The translations under genes and the position numbers were made by a program. The notes beneath the pieces are model-generated. The model ran no database searches. It saw only the letters and a program-made list of their open reading frames with translations, and was not told where the DNA came from. Shown in pieces: positions 54,738-64,000 of a stretch of 64,000 nt of DNA (its first letter is position 1; each line of letters starts with the position of its first letter). This DNA is from Salifodinibacter halophilus (GTDB lineage Bacteria; Pseudomonadota; Gammaproteobacteria; Nevskiales; Salinisphaeraceae): contig JABEEB010000001.1 of the NCBI GenBank assembly GCA_012999515.1, positions 62,001 through 126,000 of the forward strand, written 5' to 3'.

Positions 54738-56351
54738 CTACAGATTGTAATAGTTAGGGCCAGCCCCGCCTTCGGGGACGACCCAATTGATGATCTGATA
54801 CGGATCCTTAATGTCGCAGGCCTTGCAATGGACGCAATTAGCGGCGTTGATCTGTAACTGTGGTTGACCATTGTCATTGTCAACTACTTCGTAGACGCCG
54901 GCCGGGCAGAACGTCGTACACGGGTTGCCATATTCGTGCCGACAACGGGTCATGCAAATATCTGGCTCGAGGATCTGAAGGTGCACCGGCTGGTCTTCAT
55001 CATGCTCAGTCTGTGCGTAATAGACCGATGATTCGCGCGTGACCGGTGGCAGTTCGCGCGTGTGATATTCGCGACGTTCGGCCGGCGTTTCGTCGTCGAT
55101 TTCGGCCAGCGACTGCATTGCCCGCCAGTCGGCGTGGTTGGGCAACGTCCAGGGCGATCGTCCGCCGACCGCGGTTTCCCACGCAGCGTTGGCTAAGCCT
55201 GGCCATAGGCCATGCCGAAACCCTGGCCGGATGTTACGTACACTGTAGAGTTCCCGACCGACAGTGGAGTGACGCACGCTCGCGTCGAAGCCGTCGCTAC
55301 CGACGTCGGCAGCCAGATGATCGCCGGCCAGCATGCCGGTGGTCATAGCAGTGTGCACGCCTTTGATTTTGGGCACATTCAGCGTGCCTGCAGCGTCGCC
55401 GATAAGGAGCGCTCCCGGCATCTCAGTGCAAGGCAGGGATTGCCAACCGCCTTCCGCCAGACTGCGATCGCCGGCCGCTACGATTTCGCCGCCGTCCAGC
55501 AGCCGTGACACGCTCGGGTGATGCTTGAACTGTTGAAAGAGTTCGAACGGATTGAGCCGCGGGTCGGCGTAATCCAGTCCGGCCACGAAACCCACCGCCA
55601 CACGATCGTTGTCGAGGTGATAGATAAAACCGCCGCCGTAGGTTTCATTGGCCAACGGCCAGCCGATCGTGTGCACGGATGTCCCGGGTGTCGTACGACC
55701 GGTGGGTAATTGCCAGAGCTCCTTGAGACCGAGGCCGTAGGTCTGCGGGTCGGCGTCACGATCTAGCTCGAAGCGCTCGATAAGTTGTTTGCTGCAGTGG
55801 CCGCGACAGCCTTCGGCGAACAGGGTTAGTGGCGCGCGAATTTCCACGCCCGGTGCGAAGCCGGGCTTGGGTTGGCCATTTTTGTCCAGCCCCATGTCCG
55901 GTGTGCGAATGCCCGCAACCTGGCCGGCATCGTCCAACACGATATCGGCGGCCGGAAAGCCAGGGTAGATCTCCACGCCAAGTTGTTCGGCGCGTGTACC
56001 TAGCCAGGCTACGAAGCTGGCCAGTGAGACGATTATGTTGCCGTGATTTTTCTGCTGCGGCGGCGTCGGCAGGGGGATGCTGTGCTCGCGGGTGAGGTAG
56101 CGGAACCGATCTTCGGTCGCGTCAACGCAGACCGGCGGCGGGTTATTGCGCCAATCCGGCAGCAGTGTATCCAGCGGTTGGGTTTCGATGACGGCGCCGG
56201 ATAGGGTATGCCCACCGATTTCGGCGGCCTTTTCCAAGACACAAACTTCTTTGTGCGGCGCGTTTTGCTTGGCGCGAATAGCCGCTGTCAGCCCGGCCGG
56301 GCCGGCCCCGACGACTACGGCGTCGTACTCGAGTACATCGCGCTCGCTCAT
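54738..56351 (-). CDS. Electron transfer flavoprotein-ubiquinone oxidoreductase
   Basis: A 537-residue membrane-bound enzyme that passes electrons from ETF to ubiquinone. The FAD motif is VVVGAGPAGLTAAIRAKQ near residue 12. A KIKGVHTAMTTGMLAGDHL segment and the C-terminal [4Fe-4S] cysteines (CPAGVYEV, then CVHCKACDIKDPYQ) are standard. With etfB and etfA it forms a single electron-transfer operon, transcribed toward the regulator gene. It starts near 56351, where ATG is preceded by no clear ribosome site. Confidence 0.95.
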   Translation of the reverse strand: MSERDVLEYDAVVVGAGPAGLTAAIRAKQNAPHKEVCVLEKAAEIGGHTLSGAVIETQPLDTLLPDWRNNPPPVCVDATEDRFRYLTREHSIPLPTPPQQKNHGNIIVSLASFVAWLGTRAEQLGVEIYPGFPAADIVLDDAGQVAGIRTPDMGLDKNGQPKPGFAPGVEIRAPLTLFAEGCRGHCSKQLIERFELDRDADPQTYGLGLKELWQLPTGRTTPGTSVHTIGWPLANETYGGGFIYHLDNDRVAVGFVAGLDYADPRLNPFELFQQFKHHPSVSRLLDGGEIVAAGDRSLAEGGWQSLPCTEMPGALLIGDAAGTLNVPKIKGVHTAMTTGMLAGDHLAADVGSDGFDASVRHSTVGRELYSVRNIRPGFRHGLWPGLANAAWETAVGGRSPWTLPNHADWRAMQSLAEIDDETPAERREYHTRELPPVTRESSVYYAQTEHDEDQPVHLQILEPDICMTRCRHEYGNPCTTFCPAGVYEVVDNDNGQPQLQINAANCVHCKACDIKDPYQIINWVVPEGGAGPNYYNL

Positions 56352-56526
56352 GGGATCGACGGTGCGTTAGCGCTCATCCACCCATTATATCTGGTGCCGG
56401 TGTACGTCGATGTGGCGTGATGGCCAGAAAGTGCAACAAAGCCGGTTGAGCCGGCAATCATGTCGACCCTGAGTGGTTTTTCATCGACAAGGCAAGTGGA
56501 TGCGTGGCGGCTGAGCGATGAACGTA

Positions 56527-56685
56527 TCAGCGTGTGCCGATGATATAGGCAGCGTGTACTACGCCGGGAATATAGCCACAGATCGTCAGCAAAATGTTGA
56601 TCCAGAACTGAAGGCCGAGGCCGACCTGCAGCAAAACGCCAAGCGGTGGCAGGAGTATCGAGAAAATGATGCGAACGAGGTCCAC
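56527..56685 (-). CDS. Small Pmp3/YqaE-family membrane protein
   Basis: A 52-residue protein that a length cut-off would miss. Translation of the minus strand from GTG 56685 gives DLVRIIFSILLPPLGVLLQ, then the second span around FWINILLTICGYIPGVVHA, and ends in Y-I-I-G-T-R before TGA. The two spans and LPPLGVLLQVGL, with CGYIPGVVHA, are diagnostic of the Pmp3/YqaE group, tied to membrane potential and salt or cold stress in yeast and plants. Upstream ribosome-site strength is weak. Confidence 0.85.
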   Translation of the reverse strand: MDLVRIIFSILLPPLGVLLQVGLGLQFWINILLTICGYIPGVVHAAYIIGTR

Positions 56686-56892
56686 GACGCACTCAGTTGA
56701 AAAACGCGTGCTCAGCGTACCTGATGGTGGGCCTTATCGGGTACCCCGAGTGGCAACAGTGCCTTGGATGGCGTTTATGTCAGCGCTTATCGCAGCCGTG
56801 GTTGGAGCGGCTGTTTCGTCAACAGTGTTAACCGAGGCGATGGGCTCATGCAGCCAGCCACAACCGGTTGATCTGGGCACCAGAGACGTTGC

Positions 56893-58311
56893 TCAGCCAC
56901 TTGTGCGGCAGAAGAGATTGATCCCAGTTTCGTTGGCGTTTGTAATGGCGGTTGGGTCGACTGAGAGCTGTCGACCGATGCCGACTTGTCGTTGACAGAC
57001 CGGGCTTCGGTAATCCGTTGACTGCACGGCAACACGTTGATGCTCGGCCTGCTCCAGTTTGGCGACCAGTGGTTTGATGCGCGTTTTAAATTGCGCCAAG
57101 CGCGCCGTGGGCAGTTTCCGGCCGCCGGGCAGAGCCATGGTCATCGGATTATGTGGCGTGCCGTTTTTCCGAATTTCGAAGTGCAGGTGCGGCCCGGTTG
57201 TTCGGCCCGATTGGCCGACATAGCCGATGATTTGTCCTTGTTTGACGTGTTCGCCTTCCTGCAGACCTTTCGCGAAGCGATGCATGTGGGCATAGCGGGT
57301 GCTGTAGCCGCCGAAATCCTTGAGCTGGACGATGCGCCCGTAGCCGTTTTTCCAGCCTTTGTATTTGACCGTGCCATCGGCGGCCGCATGGATCGGTGTG
57401 CCAACGGCCGCGGCCATGTCAACGCCGTGATGCGGCTCGCGCTTGCCGGTCACTGGATTGACGCGCGACCGGCTAAACGGCGAGCTGATATGTGTGTAGT
57501 CGACAGGATGCCGGGAAATGGAGCGCTGCAATGAGCGCCCGTCGCGAGCGTAATAGCCCGTATCGCCGTCTGGCCCCGTAGCGCGGAATGCTGTTAGTTG
57601 ATCCCCATTTGTGCGCAGGGTGGCGGCGATAACCGGACCGATGCTGAAGCGTTGACCGGCACTGTAGCGAGCCTGATACATGATGCTGAAGTGGTCGCCC
57701 GACTGGATATTTTTAGACAGGTTAAAGCGATGCTTGAAGATCTGTGTAAGCTGGTTAGCTACGCGTGCAGGTACCCGCGCCCGGGCCAGCGAATTGGCAA
57801 GTGACTGGCGCACTGTTCCGTGCGCGATCAGACGCCGCTTTGTGACGGGGATTTGCTGGATGCGGGCATTAAGATCGCCGTTCTTGCGTGTCAGTACCAG
57901 CGTTTTGTCTGAAGAAAGTTGGTAGCGCAGTCCCATCAGTTTGCCGCTCGAGTCGCGTTCGATGGCGACGCGGTCGCCGGGGTGCAGACGCTTTAAAGCC
58001 TTGGCTGCCGATCCGGCTGCCACGACGTCGTGCCATATGCCGCGTTCGAGGCCAGCTTGTTGCAACACGCTGGCAAGTGTGTCGCCTTGTTCGACCTTGA
58101 TGCGCCGCCAGCGCGGCCCTTTGGCCGGGATCAGGCCGCTTGCCTTGCTAAGACGAAACCCGGAATCGCCAGTTGGGTGATTGTGGCGTTGGTTTTCGGA
58201 CGTGGATTGGGATGGTGTTTCTGCATTCGTAGTGGCCGGTGCCAGCGAGGTATAAGTAACTGTGCAGCCCAAAAAAAGTAGTGCAAGCGCAGCTCGGCAG
58301 GTCGCCACCAT
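56893..58311 (-). CDS. M23 family murein hydrolase (MepM-like)
   Basis: A 472-residue exported peptidase that cuts peptidoglycan cross-links. It has an N-terminal signal or anchor segment (ATCRAALALLFLGC). A LysM/OapA-like part has RIKVEQGDTLASVLQQAG at about residue 70. The M23 domain (residues 280-380) has the zinc motifs HHGVDMAAAVG and HLHFEIRKNG. VGQSGRTTGPHLHF ends the catalytic part. A C-terminal tail of about 80 residues has no clear motif. It is divergent from a Sel1 envelope protein. Confidence 0.9.
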   Translation of the reverse strand: MVATCRAALALLFLGCTVTYTSLAPATTNAETPSQSTSENQRHNHPTGDSGFRLSKASGLIPAKGPRWRRIKVEQGDTLASVLQQAGLERGIWHDVVAAGSAAKALKRLHPGDRVAIERDSSGKLMGLRYQLSSDKTLVLTRKNGDLNARIQQIPVTKRRLIAHGTVRQSLANSLARARVPARVANQLTQIFKHRFNLSKNIQSGDHFSIMYQARYSAGQRFSIGPVIAATLRTNGDQLTAFRATGPDGDTGYYARDGRSLQRSISRHPVDYTHISSPFSRSRVNPVTGKREPHHGVDMAAAVGTPIHAAADGTVKYKGWKNGYGRIVQLKDFGGYSTRYAHMHRFAKGLQEGEHVKQGQIIGYVGQSGRTTGPHLHFEIRKNGTPHNPMTMALPGGRKLPTARLAQFKTRIKPLVAKLEQAEHQRVAVQSTDYRSPVCQRQVGIGRQLSVDPTAITNANETGINLFCRTSG

Positions 58312-58688
58312 GTATCGTCCTTACAAAAGCGCGCCGCGACGAGTGCCGTTGCGCGCCACACACCTGAAACAGCGTAGGAAATTAACATGAAATACGCATA
58401 AGGCACATGAATTGCAAGCAAGATGGAAATATTTTGTTATAAAAATAAATTTTTGATGCTTTATAAGGTTTGTCGAGCGCAGAATTGGTCGGGATTTTTT
58501 AAAGAAAGCTGGTAGTGGACCAGTGCTGCCTCGCTATGATCGAAAGACGATGAAGCTGGCAATAAGGCAAAGACAGGTATTGGCCACGTCTAGCCGGTTG
58601 CGGCGGCTGTATGGAATCGGGCCGAAGCAGTGTGGTTATTTGATAAAATTATTAAACCTTGTAGCTCGTATAACTTTCCGCTAGATAT
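58312..58688. promoter_or_regulatory. Divergent promoter region for M23 hydrolase and Sel1/SH3 genes
   Basis: 377 nt with no gene. The stretch 58425-58515 is strongly AT-rich and should contain one or both promoters. I see no operator dyad of the inositol type and no hairpin with a T tail. Confidence 0.45.
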
Positions 58689-59729
58689 ATGTTTCAACGA
58701 TGCCAGTCTGATCGAGCTGCTGTCGCGGTTATTGTTGCGGCGATTTTGTGCGCCGCCGCTGTGGCAGGGGCAGGGGTTGCTGATACCAAAGAGACACCGG
58801 ATATAGCCCCTGCCAAAGCCCAAAAGATGCTGGCTCGTATCCAGCCACGCGCCAAAGATGGCCATGCCAACGCGCAGTACAATCTGGGCGTCATGTACGC
58901 CAACGGCTATGGCGTGGAACAGAGCTGGGCTAAAGCACGCCAGTGGTACCGGAAAGCGGCTGAACAGCATCAGGCTAGGGCCGAACAGAATCTGGGCGTC
59001 ATGTATGCCCAAGGGCGAGGCGTTGCGGCCGACAAGGCCGAAGCTGTGCACTGGTTTGGGCGCGCCGCTCGTGACGGCCAAGCGGCAGCGCAGAACAACT
59101 TAGCGGTTCTGTATGCCCGCGGCGACGGTGTGGACCAGGACCTTGGTCAAGCTGCGATCTGGGCAGTACGCGCCGTGCGCGGCGGCAACGCCGAGGCGAG
59201 CAATAATCTATCCCGTATCGTCGGGCGCTTGCCGCATCGTTATGTCGCCAGCAACGGGACCGCCATGCACTCATCGCCGGACGCTGAGACGCAAGTGAAA
59301 ATGCGTTTAAAGCGGAATACAGCCGTGGCTAGGCTCGAATCCAAGCCGCGCTGGACGCGGGTGTTACTGCTCGATGGCCACCGGCTTGGCTGGATCAAAG
59401 CCAGAGCGCTGCGACAACAAAAAACCACTGAGCAGACTCATTCGGATGAGCTCAGTGCTAACGGCACGCAAGATCAGCAAGGACAACCGGCGCAGCCGAG
59501 TGCGGGCAAGCGAGGCCATGCTGTAAGCGGAGCGGCGGCGAAGCAGATCGTGGCGGCCGACTCAGTCAATGTGCATGGCGGGCCGGCACGTAGTGCGCCG
59601 GTCAAGTTCCAGGTTAGCGCTGGCGATCACGCCACCGTGAAACGTGCATGGCAGGGTTGGATGCTGGCGACGTTTTCCGGCGGTCGCGAAGGCTGGATTG
59701 CTGGCTTTTTGTTACAAAAGCGATCCTGA
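58689..59729 (+). CDS. Sel1-repeat and SH3-domain envelope protein
   Basis: A 346-residue exported protein of unknown function. An N-terminal hydrophobic segment (VAVIVAAILCAAAVAGAG) is a probable signal. Three Sel1-like repeats follow at about residues 58-165 (YNLGVMYANGYGV, QNLGVMYAQGRGV, NNLAVLYARGDGV). Two bacterial SH3-type domains lie at about residues 180-240 and 285-345, with a polar linker between. Such proteins bind partners or peptidoglycan in the envelope. It is divergent from the M23 hydrolase, which suggests a role in the same layer. Confidence 0.78.
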   Translation: MFQRCQSDRAAVAVIVAAILCAAAVAGAGVADTKETPDIAPAKAQKMLARIQPRAKDGHANAQYNLGVMYANGYGVEQSWAKARQWYRKAAEQHQARAEQNLGVMYAQGRGVAADKAEAVHWFGRAARDGQAAAQNNLAVLYARGDGVDQDLGQAAIWAVRAVRGGNAEASNNLSRIVGRLPHRYVASNGTAMHSSPDAETQVKMRLKRNTAVARLESKPRWTRVLLLDGHRLGWIKARALRQQKTTEQTHSDELSANGTQDQQGQPAQPSAGKRGHAVSGAAAKQIVAADSVNVHGGPARSAPVKFQVSAGDHATVKRAWQGWMLATFSGGREGWIAGFLLQKRS

Positions 59730-59738
59730 CGGTGTCAG

Positions 59739-60440
59739 TCAGTTATCGAGCGGCGGTGTCGGACGCAGCAGTATCTCGTTGACGTCGACGTTGGCGGGTT
59801 GTGCCAGCGCATATAGCACGCTGTTGGCGACGTCGTCGTCGCTGAGTGCGTGCTCGGGACGGTTATCGAAGAAAGGCGTATCGACCATGCCGGGTTCGAT
59901 CAGGGTGACGCGTACTCCACTGCCGCGGAGTTCCTCGCGCACACCGTAGCCAATCGCTGAGACAGCCCATTTCGACGCGCTATACATCGAGCCGGGGATA
60001 GTCGCGCGGCCGGCGGCCGAGCCCGTGATGAGCAGATGACCGCGGGTGGCTTTCAGCGCAGGGGCTGCCGCCTGAATCGTTAGCCCAACGCCGTAGACGT
60101 TGGTCATCAGCATGGTGTGCCACGCTTTGGGATCGGCGCCGCAGAAACCGCCCGGTGAACCACCGACGCCGGCGTTGGCAAACACAGCATCGATGCGGCC
60201 GAATGTGTCCTGTGTGGCAGCCACGAACGCGTTGATCGAGGTGGGATCGCTCACATCGCAGGCTTGCGCCAAGGCCACGGATGGCCCGCCGAGCTCGGCG
60301 GCCAACGTTTCGACCGCGTCGACGTGTCGGGCGCCGAGCGCGACGCAGTAGCCTTTTGAGACGGCCAGTCGAGCACTGGCCGCCCCAATTCCCGTCGAGC
60401 CGCCGGTTATTAGCAGAACCGGCGAATCGGCGGTGGTCAA
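59739..60440 (-). CDS. SDR family NAD(P)-dependent oxidoreductase
   Basis: A short-chain dehydrogenase, about 233 residues from the chosen TTG. Cofactor motif ITGGSTGIGAASA, NAGVGG at about residue 90, active-site SAAGR with YSASK, and the LIEPGMVDTPF loop. TTG 60440 begins just before the first strand, 5 nt after the FKBP-gene stop. The frame extends upstream but inside that gene, so a rare start is needed; this leaves the exact N-terminus uncertain. Substrate unknown. Confidence 0.85.
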   Translation of the reverse strand: MTTADSPVLLITGGSTGIGAASARLAVSKGYCVALGARHVDAVETLAAELGGPSVALAQACDVSDPTSINAFVAATQDTFGRIDAVFANAGVGGSPGGFCGADPKAWHTMLMTNVYGVGLTIQAAAPALKATRGHLLITGSAAGRATIPGSMYSASKWAVSAIGYGVREELRGSGVRVTLIEPGMVDTPFFDNRPEHALSDDDVANSVLYALAQPANVDVNEILLRPTPPLDN

Positions 60441-60444
60441 GGTG

Positions 60445-60927
60445 TTACTCGCTATCGTTGGCAGCGGCCTCGGCGATATCGCCTTGTTCGATTTCGTCGC
60501 TGGTCGCTTGGCGTACGTCCGCCACAGTAACCACGAAGTTGAGGTTTTGGCCGGCAAGAACGTGGTTGCCGTCGACTGTGACCTGTTCGTCGCCGACTTC
60601 CTTGATCGTGACGATCATGTTGCCCGCGTCCGACTCAGCACGGAAGCTCATGCCGACTTCCAGGTTGTCGACACCTTCGAACGCGTCACGGCTGACGTTC
60701 TGGACCAGGTCCTCGTTGTATTGGCCGTAGCCTTCCTCGGGGGTCACGGTCGTTTCGACTTCGTCACCCGGCTCATGGCCGTCGAGGGATTTTTCCAAGC
60801 CCGGAATCAGGTTGCTGTGGCCGTGGAGGTAAGAAAGCGGTTGACCATCGGACTGGTCCACGACTTCACCGTCATCGCCGCGCAAAACATAGTGAATCGT
60901 CACGACGCTGTCTTGTTGGATTTCCAT
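60445..60927 (-). CDS. FKBP-type peptidyl-prolyl isomerase (SlyD-like)
   Basis: A 160-residue prolyl isomerase and chaperone. VTIHYVLRGDDGEVVDQS and LIPGLEKSLDGHEPGDE are the FKBP parts, with an inserted chaperone flap from residue 70 to 125 (PEEGYGQYNEDLVQ to VDGNHVLAGQNLNF). The metal-binding His/Cys tail of E. coli SlyD is absent, so this is nearer FkpB or the short SlyD group. The acidic tail ends DIAEAAANDSE. It lies 47 nt downstream of the OsmC gene on the same strand. Confidence 0.9.
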   Translation of the reverse strand: MEIQQDSVVTIHYVLRGDDGEVVDQSDGQPLSYLHGHSNLIPGLEKSLDGHEPGDEVETTVTPEEGYGQYNEDLVQNVSRDAFEGVDNLEVGMSFRAESDAGNMIVTIKEVGDEQVTVDGNHVLAGQNLNFVVTVADVRQATSDEIEQGDIAEAAANDSE

Positions 60928-60974
60928 AGTTCTCGATATTTCCTTTGTGATTTAGGTAAGTTCGTCTGACGACG

Positions 60975-61400
60975 TTACGATTCAAGTGTCGCCGACAGCG
61001 TGATGGTGGCGCCTTCGAACAGACGGGACACAGGGCATGCATTTTTTGCCTCTTCGGCCAGCCGCATGAACGTGTCGTTGTCGATACCCGGCACTTTGCC
61101 ACGCGTAGTAAGCGCGACCGTTTCGATGGTTGGCGTACCGCTGGTGGAGAATTCGACGTCGGCGTGTGTGTCGACGGCGTCCGGCGGATAGCCTTCACCG
61201 GCTAGCATGGCCGAGAACTGCATTGAATAGCAGCCGGCATGGGCTGCGCCGATAAGCTCTTCGGGATTGGTGCCGGCTCCGTTTTCGAATCGAGTGTCGA
61301 ACGAGAACTGGCCTTCGAATGCGCCGCTACCAAGGCGCATATTGCCGTTGCCGGATTTTAGATCGCCCTGCCAGCGGGCGTCAGCGGTACGGGTAGGCAT
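60975..61400 (-). CDS. OsmC family peroxiredoxin
   Basis: A 141-residue OsmC/Ohr-fold protein that reduces organic hydroperoxides. The two catalytic cysteines are in HAGCYSMQFSAMLAGEG and NACPVSRLFEG. The N-terminal arginine-containing stretch (ADARWQGDLKSGNG) and ENGAGTNPEELIGA are usual for OsmC rather than Ohr. It is probably the first gene of OsmC-FKBP-SDR. Confidence 0.9.
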   Translation of the reverse strand: MPTRTADARWQGDLKSGNGNMRLGSGAFEGQFSFDTRFENGAGTNPEELIGAAHAGCYSMQFSAMLAGEGYPPDAVDTHADVEFSTSGTPTIETVALTTRGKVPGIDNDTFMRLAEEAKNACPVSRLFEGATITLSATLES

Positions 61401-61639
61401 GCAGACTCCATTGTCCTTAGAGGATTAAATTGTACGCTATAGCCATCGGCTGCCGATGTATCGATCGACCGCGCTAACTAGGTGTTGGCGTCGAGCTAGC
61501 CGTGATTCAATAGGCGCGAAGTAAAACCGGTTATCGTGCGCCAATCGCACTTGTTGTGATGCGCCGCATTTGTCGGCACGCACTCGGGCATGATGGCGGT
61601 TATCTTATCTAGACATACGAACTGGGGTGCCGGCGTTCC

Positions 61640-62482
61640 ATGATCATTACTCTCGGCATACTGGTGGGCCTCGCGCTTGGCTTGACCGGCGGTGGCGGTT
61701 CGATTTTCGCGGTGCCGCTGCTGGTCTATGTGGTCGGCATGCCTGTTCATGCCGCAATCGCTGTGTCGTTGGCGACCGTGGCTGTGACTTCTTTATTCGG
61801 CGCGGCGGAAGGTGTCAGCCGTGGGTTGGTCGAGATCCGCGCCGGTTTGATCGTTGCGGTCGCCGGCATGGTGACCGCGCCACTCGGTATTTTAGCCGGC
61901 GATTTCGTCGACGAGCGTTGGCTGCTTACCGCATTTGGGATGCTGACGATTATCGTCGCAGTCCGCATGGGGCGCGCCGCGCTGCGCAGTCCGGAAAACA
62001 CAAATGCCGTGCGTAGTGCGCTGCAACGCGAGCCTGAAGGGCATGGTCTCGAACCGTGCCAGCGCGCAGACAGCAGCGAAGCCGGCGGTTTGCGGCTGCG
62101 GCCGCGCTGTGTCGCGCTGCTGGCCTCGATAGGTGGCGGCGTTGGTGTGATTTCTGGTTTTTTCGGTGTCGGCGGCGGGTTTCTGGTCGTGCCGTTTCTG
62201 GTGCGCCTGACACGGCTGGGTATGCATCGTGCTGTTGGCACGTCGCTGCTTGTTATCGGTTGCACCGGGATGTCGGGGCTGTTTTCGGCGCTGGTCGTTG
62301 GGCGCTCGCTGGATATGAATATTTTGTATCTGTTTCTCGGCGGCAGCCTTGTGGGTATGTTTCTCGGTCGCCGTGTGGCGCGCTATCTAGCCGGCGCCAC
62401 GTTGCAACTATTGTTCGCAATCGCGCTCGTGGCGATCGGCGCTTTGATTTTGGTTACACGGGCGCACGGCGCACTCGGCTAA
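61640..62482 (+). CDS. TauE/SafE-family membrane permease
   Basis: A 280-residue inner-membrane protein with about eight spans. Both half-motifs are seen: LGLTGGGGSIFAVPLLVY at the N-terminus and ISGFFGVGGGFLVVPFLV in the middle, separated by a polar cytoplasmic loop (residues 115-150) rich in Arg and Glu. Members export sulfite, sulfoacetate and related anions. No sulfur gene is close. It is 66 nt upstream of the malic enzyme gene. Confidence 0.87.
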   Translation: MIITLGILVGLALGLTGGGGSIFAVPLLVYVVGMPVHAAIAVSLATVAVTSLFGAAEGVSRGLVEIRAGLIVAVAGMVTAPLGILAGDFVDERWLLTAFGMLTIIVAVRMGRAALRSPENTNAVRSALQREPEGHGLEPCQRADSSEAGGLRLRPRCVALLASIGGGVGVISGFFGVGGGFLVVPFLVRLTRLGMHRAVGTSLLVIGCTGMSGLFSALVVGRSLDMNILYLFLGGSLVGMFLGRRVARYLAGATLQLLFAIALVAIGALILVTRAHGALG

Positions 62483-62548
62483 GCGGGTTGTCGGTGCAGA
62501 ATCGCGATGGGTTATGCTCGCGGTATCTGTCGCAACCAGGCATTGATT

Positions 62549-64000
62549 ATGGCGGATGATCGGTCGGCCGAGCGGCCTCTTTACGTACCTTACGCGGGTC
62601 CGACGCTCCTCGAGATGCCCCTTTTGAACAAAGGCAGCGCGTTCACGCACGAGGAACGCGACGATTTCAATCTGGTGGGGCTGCTGCCACAGAACGTCGA
62701 GACCATCGAGGAGCAGGTTGATCGCGCCTACCGGCAATATTGTCAGTGCGACTCTGATCTGGATAAGCACATCTATCTGCGCGGCATCCAGGATGACAAT
62801 GAGACGATGTTTTTCCGGCTTTTGGAAAAACATCTTGAGGAGATGCTGCCGGTTATTTACACGCCCACGGTCGGGCAGGCGTGTCAGCGTTTTTCCGAGA
62901 TCTATCGCAATCATCGGGGGCTGTTTATTTCTTATCCCGATCGCGAACGCATGGACGACATGATTCGCGCGGCGACCAAGGACAACGTCAAAGTCATTGT
63001 CGTCACAGACGGCGAACGTATCCTGGGCCTTGGCGACCAAGGGAGCGGTGGGATGAGTATTCCCATCGGCAAGCTGGCGCTGTACACGGTCTGTGGGGGT
63101 ATCAGCCCGGCCTACACGCTGCCGATTGTTCTCGATGTCGGTACCGACAACCCCGATCTGCTCGCCGATCCTATGTATATGGGGTGGCGCCATAAACGCA
63201 TCGACGAGGAACAATACAACGATTTCTTGGATCAGTTTGTGCAGGCTGTTAAGCGCCGTTGGCCCAGCGTGCTGCTTCAGTTCGAGGATTTCGATCAGCG
63301 CCACGCGCTTCCCTTGTTGGCGCGCTATCGCGATGAGCTGTGTTGTTTCAACGACGACATCCAGGGAACGGCAGCGGTGTGTGTCAGTTCGCTTCTAGCG
63401 GCCTGCAAGGCCAAATGTGCGTCGATCACCGAACAGACGATCGTGTTCGCGGGTGCCGGATCCGCAGGTTGCGGCATCGCCGAGCAAGTAGTCGTGGCCA
63501 TGATGCGGGCTGGTTTGTCGGATGCTGATGCCCGACGCCGTATCTATATGGTCGACCGCGACGGACTGGTCACCGACGATATGAACGGGCTATCGGCATC
63601 ACAACGTCGCTTCGCCCGGCCGCGCTCGGAAATCCTGGATTGGTCGCATGAAGTTGACGACGAGTTCCAACAGGTTGTGGCCAACGTCTGGCCGACGGTG
63701 CTGATTGGTGTGTCGGGGCAGGGTGGGCTGTTCTCGCAGGCCGTGGTCGAAACCATGGCCGAACACTGTGATGATCCGTTCATCATGCCGCTTTCCAACC
63801 CTAATTCGAATTCTGAAGCCGCCCCGGCTGATCTTTTGAACTGGACCGGTGGCCGGGCATTAATCGCGACAGGCAGCCCGTTCGATCCGGTGGAGTTTCA
63901 GGGGCGCTGGTTGCCAATAGCACAGTGCAATAATGCCTATATCTTTCCGAGTGTCGGCCTTGGCGTGGCGGCGGCGCGGGCCGGGCGCGTTACCGATAAT
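62549..64000 (+). CDS. maeA: NAD-dependent malic enzyme, N-terminal 484 codons (partial)
   Basis: Oxidatively decarboxylates malate to pyruvate. The frame is open from ATG 62549 to the window edge, 484 codons with no stop, against about 560 in the family. [51 protein letters not shown] and the NAD fold [12 protein letters not shown] are all present, and [15 protein letters not shown] near the C-terminus. The length and motifs match the large SfcA/MaeA type. The C-terminal part is beyond the window. Confidence 0.93.
   Translation, partial: MADDRSAERPLYVPYAGPTLLEMPLLNKGSAFTHEERDDFNLVGLLPQNVETIEEQVDRAYRQYCQCDSDLDKHIYLRGIQDDNETMFFRLLEKHLEEMLPVIYTPTVGQACQRFSEIYRNHRGLFISYPDRERMDDMIRAATKDNVKVIVVTDGERILGLGDQGSGGMSIPIGKLALYTVCGGISPAYTLPIVLDVGTDNPDLLADPMYMGWRHKRIDEEQYNDFLDQFVQAVKRRWPSVLLQFEDFDQRHALPLLARYRDELCCFNDDIQGTAAVCVSSLLAACKAKCASITEQTIVFAGAGSAGCGIAEQVVVAMMRAGLSDADARRRIYMVDRDGLVTDDMNGLSASQRRFARPRSEILDWSHEVDDEFQQVVANVWPTVLIGVSGQGGLFSQAVVETMAEHCDDPFIMPLSNPNSNSEAAPADLLNWTGGRALIATGSPFDPVEFQGRWLPIAQCNNAYIFPSVGLGVAAARAGRVTDN

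Noticed and set aside
58425-58515. AT-rich tract as an additional IolR-type operator or replication origin
   Set aside because: No GAA-N6-TTC dyad, DnaA-box cluster or repeat set is present; it is most likely promoter sequence.

Overview
The window reads as a chromosomal segment of a gammaproteobacterium with moderately high GC. The housekeeping order supports this: ispB divergent from rplU-rpmA-obgE-proB, with rpsT convergent; then trpS; scpA-scpB followed closely by rluB; and an exbD-like/tonB pair. A Salinisphaera-like halophile would fit the gene content, but nothing in the sequence proves the genus. Genes are densely packed, often with 1-4 nt overlaps, and several appear to use GTG or TTG starts. 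I found no integrase, transposase, phage gene or CRISPR array.

Layout. 1-6 kb: tail of a probable exbD, tonB with a Lys-Pro/Glu-Pro repeat, a formate/nitrite-type channel, an aldo/keto reductase, an SDR, and a two-gene ABC-2 type exporter. 6-16.8 kb: tRNA-Pro, ispB, rplU, rpmA, obgE, proB, rpsT, a BolA protein, a YciO-type protein, trpS, scpA, scpB, a ferredoxin-NADP reductase, rluB and an endonuclease III-like glycosylase. 16.9-22.2 kb: an NAD-linked formate dehydrogenase operon, fdsG-fdsB-fdsA-fdsD, with no fdsC. 22.5-25.4 kb: a small lipoprotein, tRNA-Glu, a small membrane protein, a rhomboid protease, a short asparaginase and a PP1-like phosphatase.

25.4-52.9 kb is the most distinctive part: a cluster of about 20 genes for inositol and probably inositol-derivative catabolism. 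It holds iolB, iolC (kinase fused to a DUF2090 domain), iolD, two iolE copies, iolA, a proteobacterial-type iolG, a second inositol dehydrogenase of actinobacterial type, four more Gfo/Idh/MocA oxidoreductases, two further TIM-barrel isomerases, an MFS sugar porter, a three-gene sugar ABC importer, and a two-gene unit of a zinc alcohol dehydrogenase plus a PhyH-type Fe(II)/2-oxoglutarate dioxygenase. The last gene is a MurR/RpiR-family regulator. A dyad of the form ATAGAA-N6-TTCTAT, perfect or degenerate, occurs in front of iolB, both directions of the large gene sets, both transporters, the dehydrogenase/dioxygenase unit and the regulator itself. It is therefore the likely operator that binds the cluster into one regulon.

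How the genes fit together: the importers bring in inositols; IolG-type dehydrogenases give 2-keto-inositol; IolE, IolD, IolB, IolC (with its aldolase-like domain) and IolA take it to central metabolites. The surplus oxidoreductases, isomerases and the dioxygenase/dehydrogenase pair suggest a feed-in of other isomers, glycosides or O-methylated inositols. That last part is inference.

52.9-64 kb: etfA, etfB and ETF-ubiquinone oxidoreductase, a 52-residue Pmp3-type membrane protein, an M23 murein hydrolase, a Sel1/SH3 envelope protein, an SDR, an FKBP-type isomerase, an OsmC protein, a TauE/SafE permease, and the first 484 codons of an NAD-type malic enzyme cut by the window edge.
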